The notes under the pieces are model-generated. The model had not been told where the DNA came from. It made no database searches and was given only the letters and a program-made list of their open reading frames with translations. A program made the translations under genes and the position numbers. A DNA stretch of 64,000 nucleotides from Pseudomonadota bacterium (GTDB lineage Bacteria; Pseudomonadota; Gammaproteobacteria; Steroidobacterales; Steroidobacteraceae), in the NCBI GenBank assembly GCA_023391815.1, contig JAEWAF010000026.1, positions 40,508 to 104,507 of the forward strand. The letters are read 5' to 3'. Shown piece by piece: positions 57,400-64,000 of the stretch. Each line of letters starts with the position of its first letter. The stretch's first letter is position 1.

Positions 57400-59120
57400 C
57401 TGCGCTGGGTGCCGACTTCCTTCTTCAGCTCATCGCGCAGCGCGCGACGCAGAATCTTGCCGACGTTCGTCTTCGGCAGATCGTTTCTGAAATAAACATG
57501 CCGCGGCACTTTGTACCCGGTGAGCTGCTGACGTGAGAAATCGATCACCTGCTGCTCGGTGAGCGCCGGGTCTTTCTTCACGACGAACAGCGCGACCACC
57601 TCGCCCGAATGTTCATCGGCCTGCGCGACCGCAGCCACTTCGAGCACGCCGGGATGCGCGGCGACGACGCTTTCGATCTCGTTCGGATACACGTTGAACC
57701 CGGAGACCAGGATCATGTCTTTTTTGCGGTCCTCGATGAACACATAGCCTTTGCTATCGAGCCGGCCGATGTCGCCCGTGCGCAGCCAATCGCCCATCAT
57801 CACTTTCGCCGTCTCGTCCGGACGGTTCCAGTAACCGCGCATCACCTGCGGTCCGCGGATACAGATCTCGCCGACCCTGTCGATGCCCAGATCGTTGCCG
57901 TCATCGTCGCGGATGCTGATATCGGTCGAGGGAATCGGCAGGCCGATGGAGCCGTTGAAATCCTCGCCGAACGGATTGATACACGCCGCCGGCGACGTCT
58001 CGGTCAACCCCCACGCCTGCGTCAGCACGTTGCCAGTGACTTTCTTCCAATGCTCCGCGACCGAACGTTGCACGGCCATGCCGCCGCCGAGCGTGATCCG
58101 TAGCGCGCTGAAGTCGACCTCTGAAAAGCCGGGCGTATGCAGCAGCGCGTTGAACAGCGTATTCACGCCACTGATATAGGTGAAGCGGAATTTCTTCAGC
58201 TCGCCGACGAACGCAGGGAAGTCCCGCGGGTTGACGATGAGCACGTCGTGCGCGCCCAGCTTCACGAACACCAGCCAATTTCCGGTGAGCGCGAAGATGT
58301 GATACAGCGGCAGCGCCGTGATGATGGTGTCTTGACCGACCCGAGCCGCGGTGCCGATCCACGACTCGGCTTGCATCACGTTCGCGACGATATTTCGATG
58401 CGTCAGCATCGCACCCTTCGCCACGCCGGTGGTGCCGCCGGTGTACTGCAGGAAGGCGATGTCCTCGAGATTCAGCAACGGCGGCGTGAATGTTTCATAG
58501 CGGCCCGATTGCAGCGCCTTGTTGAAGGGCACGGCGTTCGGCAAGTCGTAGGCGGGCACCTGTTTGCGCACATGGCGCACCACCAGGTTGGCCAGGATCG
58601 ACTTGGGAAAATGCAGCTGATCGCCGACCCCGGTGATGATCACATGCCGAATTTCAGTCTTGGCGATCACGTGATCGAGCGTGTGCGCGAAGTTCTCGAA
58701 AATGACGATCGCCTTGGCGCCCGAATCGGTGAGCTGGTGCTCCAGCTCGCGCGCGGTGTAAAGCGGATTCGTGTTGACCACGATCAGCCCGGCGCGCAGC
58801 GCGCCGTAAAGCGCGATCGGATACTGCAAGACGTTGGGCATCATCAGAGCGATACGGTCGCCCTTCTTCAACTGCGCAACCGTTTGCAGGTAAGCGGCGA
58901 AGTCTCGCGACAGGCGCTCGTACTCGGCGTACGTGATCGTGCGCCCCATGCTGGTGAACGCCGACTTCTCGGCGAAGCGGGCGCACGCGCCATCGATGAG
59001 CTCGACCGCCGAAGCATACTGATCCGGGTTGATCTGCTCCGGCACACCCGACGGATAACTTGTCAGCCAGGGCCTGGAAGATGCGTCCGTCATTGGCGCC
59101 CCCTGCGCGAGTGCATTCAT
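57396..59120 (-). CDS. fadD: Long-chain fatty acid-CoA ligase
   Basis: A 574-residue adenylate-forming enzyme activating fatty acids with ATP and CoA. AMP-binding blocks: YTGGTTGVAKGAMLTHRN, TLGGGMAVQ, AWGLTETSPAACINP, YVFIEDRKKDMILVSGFNVYPNEIE and the C-terminal KTNVGKILRRALRDE (catalytic Lys). Complete. Its ATG overlaps the tesA stop by four bases (ATGA on the minus strand), so tesA and fadD are a coupled pair. Confidence 0.95.
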   Translation of the reverse strand: MNALAQGAPMTDASSRPWLTSYPSGVPEQINPDQYASAVELIDGACARFAEKSAFTSMGRTITYAEYERLSRDFAAYLQTVAQLKKGDRIALMMPNVLQYPIALYGALRAGLIVVNTNPLYTARELEHQLTDSGAKAIVIFENFAHTLDHVIAKTEIRHVIITGVGDQLHFPKSILANLVVRHVRKQVPAYDLPNAVPFNKALQSGRYETFTPPLLNLEDIAFLQYTGGTTGVAKGAMLTHRNIVANVMQAESWIGTAARVGQDTIITALPLYHIFALTGNWLVFVKLGAHDVLIVNPRDFPAFVGELKKFRFTYISGVNTLFNALLHTPGFSEVDFSALRITLGGGMAVQRSVAEHWKKVTGNVLTQAWGLTETSPAACINPFGEDFNGSIGLPIPSTDISIRDDDGNDLGIDRVGEICIRGPQVMRGYWNRPDETAKVMMGDWLRTGDIGRLDSKGYVFIEDRKKDMILVSGFNVYPNEIESVVAAHPGVLEVAAVAQADEHSGEVVALFVVKKDPALTEQQVIDFSRQQLTGYKVPRHVYFRNDLPKTNVGKILRRALRDELKKEVGTQRS

Positions 59121-59809
59121 TTTTTAAGTACCTTGCTCAGTGCCGGCCACAGATTGTCCAGCAATTTGGGTTGTGCCGTCGCGTTCGGATGAATGCCGTC
59201 GGCCTGCATCAGAGTGTCGTCGAGCGCGACGCCGTCGAGAAAGAAATCCACCAGCGGCACGTCATATTTTTTCGCCAGTTCGGCATACAGCGCATGGAAC
59301 GAGTTGGCATATTCCGCACCGTAGTTCGGCGGCATGCGCATGCCCACGAGCACGACCTTCGCCTGAGCGGCCTGGCTGGTCTCGATCAGGTATTCGAAAT
59401 TGCCGCGCACCTGTTTCAAAGGCAGGCCGCGCAGCCCGTCATTGCCGCCCAGCTCGATGATGACCACCGCGGGCTTGTGCAATTCGAGCGCACGAGGCAA
59501 GCGACTGCGCGCGCCGCCAGTCGTTTCGCCGCTGATACTGGCATTGACTACGCGGTACCCGTAACCTTGCCTGGCCAGCCGCTGTTCCAGCAAGGCCACC
59601 CAGGTGGCATCCACTTTGACCCCGTAGCCGGCGCTCAAGCTGTCCCCGAGCACCAGGATGGTCGCGGGCGCGGCCGCCGCGTGAACCAAACCGGACGGCG
59701 TCAGTCCCAGCCCCAGCAGGCCGAACAGCGCCAGGCTGAAACCGATCGTGACAGTCCTGCGTAAGTTTCCGCTAAGGTTGCGATGACAGACTAACGCGGC
59801 CAGCGTCAC
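59117..59809 (-). CDS. tesA: TesA-type SGNH hydrolase (thioesterase I / lysophospholipase / arylesterase)
   Basis: The coding frame is open to 59974, but the start is uncertain: GTG 59809 (used here), a TTG three codons earlier, or ATG 59875, which overlaps the divergent ABC-exporter start codon as CATG. None has a clear Shine-Dalgarno. The protein has a signal peptide core TIGFSLALFGLLGLGLTPS and the SGNH blocks LVLGDSLSAGYGV (catalytic Ser), NASISGETTGGA, ELGGNDGLRG and DGIHPNATAQPKLL (Asp and His). Periplasmic lipid hydrolase, coupled to fadD, so it may supply fatty acids to it. Confidence 0.88.
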   Translation of the reverse strand: MTLAALVCHRNLSGNLRRTVTIGFSLALFGLLGLGLTPSGLVHAAAAPATILVLGDSLSAGYGVKVDATWVALLEQRLARQGYGYRVVNASISGETTGGARSRLPRALELHKPAVVIIELGGNDGLRGLPLKQVRGNFEYLIETSQAAQAKVVLVGMRMPPNYGAEYANSFHALYAELAKKYDVPLVDFFLDGVALDDTLMQADGIHPNATAQPKLLDNLWPALSKVLKK

Positions 59810-59873
59810 GTGTTTCAATAGCGACGGCGCCCGCGATTCTGATTTGCCCAACGATCCAGATTCAGATCTCGAC

Positions 59874-60551
59874 ATGAGCATTGCGCAACCGGTCCTCAGA
59901 GCGGAAAAAATCAGCAAGCAGGTTAGCAGCCCGGAGGGAACGCTGACCATCCTGGCGGCGGTCGATCTGAGCATTCAGGCCGGCGAGACGGTCGCCATCA
60001 TCGGCGCGTCGGGCGCGGGCAAATCTACGTTGCTGGCCTTGCTCGCGGGCTTGGATGAACCCACGGATGGACGCATCTGGCTGAACGGCTCGGAGCTCAC
60101 CGCGTTGGATGAAGACGGGCGCGCCGCGGTGCGCGCCCAGCACGTGGGCTTTGTATTCCAGAGTTTTCACCTCGTGCCCTCGCTCACCGCGATCGAGAAC
60201 GTAATGTTGCCGCTGGAGCTGGCGGGAAAATCCGGTGCGCGCGAAGCCGCGGCGGAAGTGCTGGCGAAAGTCGGTTTGACGGCGCGACGCGAACACTACC
60301 CTCGCCAGCTGTCCGGCGGCGAGCAACAGCGAGTCGCGATTGCGCGCGCGTTCGTGACCAGACCGGCGCTGCTGTTCGCGGACGAGCCGACGGGGAATCT
60401 CGATTCAGTGACCGGCGAGCGCATCATCGAACTACTGTTCGAGCTCAATCGCGCCACCCGGACCACGCTGGTCGTCGTCACGCACGACAACGTGATCGCT
60501 CAGCGATGCGGGCGCACGATTCGCATCGATGCGGGCAAGGTCGCTGCATGA
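59874..60551 (+). CDS. YbbA-like ABC exporter ATPase
   Basis: A 225-residue ABC ATPase of the LolD/MacB class. ATG 59874; a TTG ten codons earlier is also open. Walker A IIGASGAGKSTLLALLAGL, Q-loop VFQSFHLVPSLTA, signature QLSGGEQQRVAIAR, Walker B LLFADEPTGNLD and switch His in VVVTHD. It overlaps the permease gene by four bases. It is divergent from tesA, the same pairing as ybbAP-tesA in Escherichia coli. Confidence 0.93.
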   Translation: MSIAQPVLRAEKISKQVSSPEGTLTILAAVDLSIQAGETVAIIGASGAGKSTLLALLAGLDEPTDGRIWLNGSELTALDEDGRAAVRAQHVGFVFQSFHLVPSLTAIENVMLPLELAGKSGAREAAAEVLAKVGLTARREHYPRQLSGGEQQRVAIARAFVTRPALLFADEPTGNLDSVTGERIIELLFELNRATRTTLVVVTHDNVIAQRCGRTIRIDAGKVAA

Positions 60552-63037
60552 AAGCACTGAGGCTCGCGATTCTCGCCTTGGCGCGCGATGGCAAATCGGG
60601 CGAGCTGCGAGTGTTGATGCTCGCATTACTGGTCGCGGTATCGGCGCTCACCGCGGTGGGGTTCTTCACCAGCCGCGTGAGCCTTGCGGTCGATCAGCAA
60701 GCGGGCGAAGTGCTCGCGGCGGACCTGCGGCTGCAATCGCGATCGGCCCTGGAGCCCGAGTACTTTCAGATGGCGAAGGCGGCCGGTCTGCAAACCGCCG
60801 AGCTGTCCAACTTTCCGAGCGTCGTGTTCAAAGGCGACGACAGCGCGCTGACGGCGATTCGCGCCGTCTCTCCGGAATATCCGCTGCGAGGTCGGGTCAA
60901 GGTCGCGGATGTGCCGTTTGGTCCCGCGCACGAAGTCACAACGGTCCCGGCGCCGGGCGAAGCATGGCTCGAAGCACGCTTGTTCGCGCAACTCGGCGCG
61001 CAGGTCGGGGACAAGATTCGGGTCGGATCGAGCGAGCTCACGGCCAGCAAAGTCCTCGACTATCGTCCCGATCAAGGCTCGCAGTTCGTCGATCTCGCGC
61101 CGACGTTGCTGATGCGTCTCGAAGACGTGGAGGCCACCGGCCTCGCGCAGGAAGGCAGCCGTATTTCTCATTTCGCATTGTTCGCCGGCGAGCCGCAAGC
61201 CATTGCGGCTTTCAAGGATCGGCTCACGCAGATCAAGAAGCCCGGCCAGCGCATCGTCGATCTGGCCGACGCCAGCCCGCAGATTCGCTCGGCGATCGAT
61301 CGGGCGAGCCGGTTTCTCAACCTGGCCGCGCTGGTGACGATCCTGCTGGCCGCGATTGCCGTGGCAATTTCGGCGCGACGTTATGTTTCTCGCCATCTCG
61401 ACACGGTCGCTTTGATGAAGAGCATGGGCGCCCCTCAGCGGCTCGTACTGTCGATCAGCGTGCTCGAGTTGTTGATGATCGGCTTGATCGCCGGGGTGGT
61501 GGGTGCGGTCATGGGTTACGCCGCTCAGGAAGGCATCGCTTATCTATTGAAGGATCTGGTGCGCAATGAGCTGCCGCGTCCCTCGCTGAGCGCCGGCGGG
61601 CTGGGAATTGTCACCTCGGTCCTGATCCTGATCGGCTTTGCGCTGCCGCCGCTACTACAGCTGCGCTATGTTCCGCCTGCCCGAGTGCTGCGACGGAATC
61701 TCGAGCCGCCTCCATTGCGCTATGCCACCGTCTACGGAACTGCGCTCGCTGCGCTGGTCGCCCTGCTCGCCTGGCTGGTTCGCGACGCGCAGCTGCTGTT
61801 GTATGTATTCGGCGGAACGTTTGTCACGTTCGCGGTGCTGATGCTCGCGGGCTGGCTGCTGGTGCGAGGCTTGAGTGGCCTGCGCGGTAGCGTTGGCGTC
61901 TCATGGCGCTATGGCATGGCAAACATCGCTCGTCGTGGCCGAGACAGCGTCATTCAGATCGTGGCGTTCGGCCTGGGCCTGATGGTGTTATTGCTGCTCG
62001 CGGTCGTTCGCAACGATCTGATGCAGGAATGGCGCGCCAGTCTGCCGGAGAATGCGCCCAATCATTTCATGATCAACATCCGTCCGGATCAGACCCAGCA
62101 GATCCAGGATTTCTTTGCCGAGCACGGCATGACGCCGCCGCAACTGGTGCCGATGATTCGCGCCCGTCTGACCAAGATCGATGGCAAAGCAGCCGGCGAT
62201 CTGAAAATTCACAGCGATCGCGGCAAAGATTTCCTGGAGCGGGAAGCGAATCTGACCTGGGCCGAGACCTTGCAACCCGACAACAAGCTGCTTGCGGGCC
62301 AATGGTGGCGCCCGAACGATGGCGGCGGGCCGCGCGTGTCGGTGGAAAAGGAGCTCGCCGACGCCTTGGGCCTGAAGCTCGGCGACGAGCTCACATACGA
62401 CGTCGCCGGCGAGAGCATCACCGCTCGTGTCAGCAGTTTCCGCGAAGTGCAGTGGGATTCGTTCCGCCCCAACTTCTTCATGGTGTTTTCGCCCGGCACG
62501 CTGAACGACAGCACCGGCACGTATATTACGAGCGTGCACATTCCCCGCGAGCAGCGGCCGGTGCTGATGGACTTCGTGCGCAAGTTCCCCGAGGTGACCG
62601 CGATCGATCTCGAAGCGATTCTGACGCAGGTGCGCGGCGTGATGGATAAAGCTTCGTTGGCCGTGCAGTACGTATTCGGATTCACGCTGCTCGCCGGCGT
62701 CACCGTGCTGCTCGCAGCGATTCAAGCAACGCGCGACGAGCGGCGCTACGAGAGTGCGATGTTGCGAACGTTGGGTGCAAGCCGCCGTGTGGTGCTGCAA
62801 GGAGTGGCAGCCGAGTTCACCACCTTGGGACTTCTGTCAGGAACGCTCGCGGCGATCGGCGCGACGGCGGCTGGATATTTCCTCGCCACGCGCATCTTCA
62901 ATCTCGACTATACCTTCGACATCACCGTGTGGGCGGTGGGCCTGGTTGCAGGCGCGGTGCTGGTCGGGCTGAGCGGCACATTGGCGACGCGATCGGTCGT
63001 CAATCATCCGCCCGTGGCCACCCTGCGCGGCGGCTGA
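60548..63037 (+). CDS. YbbP-like ABC exporter permease (FtsX/MacB class)
   Basis: An 829-residue membrane protein with the ten-helix YbbP layout: a first helix (VLMLALLVAVSALTAVGFF), a periplasmic domain (about 45-235), three helices with IAVAISARRYVSRHLDTVALMKSMGA, further helices around residue 380-480, a second periplasmic domain (about 495-690), and the C-terminal FtsX block ERRYESAMLRTLGASRR followed by three helices. ATG 60548 overlaps the ATPase gene. Such permeases export lipophilic substrates; the cargo is unknown. Confidence 0.92.
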   Translation: MKALRLAILALARDGKSGELRVLMLALLVAVSALTAVGFFTSRVSLAVDQQAGEVLAADLRLQSRSALEPEYFQMAKAAGLQTAELSNFPSVVFKGDDSALTAIRAVSPEYPLRGRVKVADVPFGPAHEVTTVPAPGEAWLEARLFAQLGAQVGDKIRVGSSELTASKVLDYRPDQGSQFVDLAPTLLMRLEDVEATGLAQEGSRISHFALFAGEPQAIAAFKDRLTQIKKPGQRIVDLADASPQIRSAIDRASRFLNLAALVTILLAAIAVAISARRYVSRHLDTVALMKSMGAPQRLVLSISVLELLMIGLIAGVVGAVMGYAAQEGIAYLLKDLVRNELPRPSLSAGGLGIVTSVLILIGFALPPLLQLRYVPPARVLRRNLEPPPLRYATVYGTALAALVALLAWLVRDAQLLLYVFGGTFVTFAVLMLAGWLLVRGLSGLRGSVGVSWRYGMANIARRGRDSVIQIVAFGLGLMVLLLLAVVRNDLMQEWRASLPENAPNHFMINIRPDQTQQIQDFFAEHGMTPPQLVPMIRARLTKIDGKAAGDLKIHSDRGKDFLEREANLTWAETLQPDNKLLAGQWWRPNDGGGPRVSVEKELADALGLKLGDELTYDVAGESITARVSSFREVQWDSFRPNFFMVFSPGTLNDSTGTYITSVHIPREQRPVLMDFVRKFPEVTAIDLEAILTQVRGVMDKASLAVQYVFGFTLLAGVTVLLAAIQATRDERRYESAMLRTLGASRRVVLQGVAAEFTTLGLLSGTLAAIGATAAGYFLATRIFNLDYTFDITVWAVGLVAGAVLVGLSGTLATRSVVNHPPVATLRGG

Positions 63038-63838
63038 TTACTTCAATCCGAGCATCATCCAGCCGACCTCTTCGGTCTGACCGCGCCAGTTGTAACCTTC
63101 GACTTTCACCAGGTAATCGCCCGGGCCGAACGCCGATGAGTTCAGGCTGAAGCGCACTTCCTTGTTGGAGTCGCGCATGATGCGTTTGATCTGCATGACG
63201 CGCACGCCGTCGGTTTTATCGATGGTGATTTGAAACTGCTGGATCTTGCCTTCGGTCGCATCGATGCTGATGTCCAGCAGCTGCGCCGGATCGAGCCAGC
63301 CGAGCGCGAAGGTCGGGCTCGAGGGTTTGGCTTTAACCATCTGCAGTTTGTATCGCTGCACACTGCCCGGCGGCTGCATCTGCGTGCTGGTAAGTTGTTT
63401 GGTGGCGCCGTGCAGTTGCTCGGACAGTGAGCGCGCCTGCAGACCGAAGATCACCGCGGCCCCTGCCGCGATCAGCAGGGCCAGTCCGAGCGCCATGACG
63501 AGGACACGATTGACGGTGCCGCCCGCACTGCTCCGGCGCATTTCTTCCCGCGCTTCTTCCGGATCGAAGCCATCCTCGGCTTCTTCCATCACGGCCCGAG
63601 TCGAGCTGGAGGGAATGGCATCGAACACGCCGGTCTCGCTGCCGTCGACCGGTCGGCGCGACAGGCGTGTTTTCAAACGTACCGGAATCGGCAGGGCCTG
63701 CAGGAAGTCGGGGTGGTCGAGGCAGAATTTCTCGAAGTCCCGCGCTTCGCGCACGGTGAGATCGCCGGACAGATAGCGATCCACTACATGTTCGTTCTCG
63801 ATGTACTTGCGATCCATCCGCGTCGGCTCGATTGCCAT
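63038..63838 (-). CDS. Anti-sigma-factor-like membrane protein
   Basis: A 266-residue protein. The N-terminal cytoplasmic part (IENEHVVDRYLSGDLTVREA, then EARDFEKFCLDHPDFLQ) resembles the zinc-finger/helix part of anti-sigma factors but lacks the HxxxCxxC metal motif; one membrane helix follows (VLVMALGLALLIAAGAAVIFG, about 110-132), then a periplasmic beta-rich domain (ISIDATEGKIQQFQITID, YLVKVEGYNWRG). No sigma factor gene is adjacent. It is the last gene in the window and converges with ybbP. Its upstream region holds the second dispersed element. Confidence 0.55.
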   Translation of the reverse strand: MAIEPTRMDRKYIENEHVVDRYLSGDLTVREARDFEKFCLDHPDFLQALPIPVRLKTRLSRRPVDGSETGVFDAIPSSSTRAVMEEAEDGFDPEEAREEMRRSSAGGTVNRVLVMALGLALLIAAGAAVIFGLQARSLSEQLHGATKQLTSTQMQPPGSVQRYKLQMVKAKPSSPTFALGWLDPAQLLDISIDATEGKIQQFQITIDKTDGVRVMQIKRIMRDSNKEVRFSLNSSAFGPGDYLVKVEGYNWRGQTEEVGWMMLGLK

Positions 63839-63906
63839 AACGCGGCGGAGGTTAACAAAAGCTCGCAGGCGGAAATGTCGAGCCCGTCGGCAAATTAAAT
63901 ACTCGA

Positions 63907-63962
63907 GATCGGGCGTCCTGCCACGACCCGAGTGCGACTCGGCAAGAGGCGCGACTTTTGCC
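63907..63962 (-). repeat. Copy B of the dispersed intergenic element
   Basis: Read on the minus strand this 56-base segment aligns with 29083-29137 (11 mismatches and one gap, about 79% identity), sharing GGGTCGTGGCAGGA and, before it, the palindromic CCGAGT CGC ACTCGG. In this copy the core is followed by TATTTAAT. It lies about 70-125 bases upstream of the gene starting at 63838, in the same orientation relative to that gene as copy A is to mnmG. Confidence 0.6.
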
Positions 63963-63970
63963 TGTCGCGG

Positions 63971-64000
63971 GGCCGCCCCGCCGGGGGGGGCGGGGGCGGG
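63971..64000. other. G-rich low-complexity end
   Basis: The last 30 bases are a stretch of G and C ending in runs of G (eight G in a row, then short C-interrupted runs). Such ends are typical of assembly or sequencing artefacts at contig ends. No feature should be placed here. Confidence 0.6.

Noticed and set aside
1..64000. tRNA, rRNA, tmRNA, CRISPR arrays, insertion sequences and prophage genes
   Set aside because: I looked for tRNA-like cloverleaf ends, transposase motifs, integrase motifs and direct-repeat arrays, and saw none.

Overview
The window is high-GC, densely coded DNA from a gammaproteobacterium. The order mrcA / pilMNOPQ-aroK-aroB-dgt, the yicC-gmk and rph-rdgB-hemW clusters, a GTG-started pilM and a citrate synthase of the hexameric type are all typical of the Pseudomonas/Xanthomonas/Nevskiales side of the class. 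A Steroidobacteraceae-like host is my best guess, but I cannot prove it from sequence alone. The left edge cuts a gene and the right edge runs into a G-only tail that looks like an assembly end.

Region by region. 0-2 kb: the end of a dienelactone-hydrolase-like gene and a secreted amidohydrolase. 2.1-15.0 kb: a Tad (tight adherence, type IVc pilus) locus, all on the plus strand with many overlapping starts: Flp-like pilin, TadG-like and TadE-like proteins, a second tiny Flp-like pilin, CpaB, the secretin CpaC, ATPase CpaF, TadB, TadC and several unknown exported proteins. Between the secretin and the ATPase sits a two-gene toxin-immunity insert: a 746-residue protein that starts as a TadE-type pseudopilin and continues as a linker, a pre-toxin segment, a self-cleaving Hint domain and a Tox-REase-5 nuclease domain, followed by an Imm52-like immunity protein that carries at its C-terminus a second copy of the nuclease domain with the catalytic Asp changed to Tyr. 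I read this as a polymorphic toxin addressed to the Tad apparatus; it is the most interesting thing in the window. No TadZ or prepilin peptidase gene is present here.

14.9-31.6 kb: a papain-like peptidase/hydrolase fusion, a UvrD-type helicase with a LexA box in front of it, a PhoD-like phosphatase, an S9 peptidase, topoisomerase IB, a DUF2339/DUF3999 pair and mnmG (without rsmG). 31.6-45.8 kb: housekeeping genes (SIMPL protein, gmk, yicC, a PP2C phosphatase, rph, rdgB, hemW, rpmE, an M48 lipoprotein protease, gltA, mrcA). The hemW-rpmE gap holds a cluster of DnaA-box sequences. 46.3-54.3 kb: pilMNOPQ, the inner-membrane alignment complex and secretin of a separate type IVa pilus, then aroK, aroB and dgt.

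54.3-56.3 kb: an anti-phage dCTP deaminase (AvcD/DcdV type) with a structured leader and a coupled small ORF. 56.3-64 kb: hemE with a perfect palindrome over its start codon, fadD, tesA, a YbbA/YbbP-like ABC exporter pair divergent from tesA, and an anti-sigma-like membrane protein. About 56 bases upstream of this last gene are repeated, with about 79% identity, upstream of mnmG.
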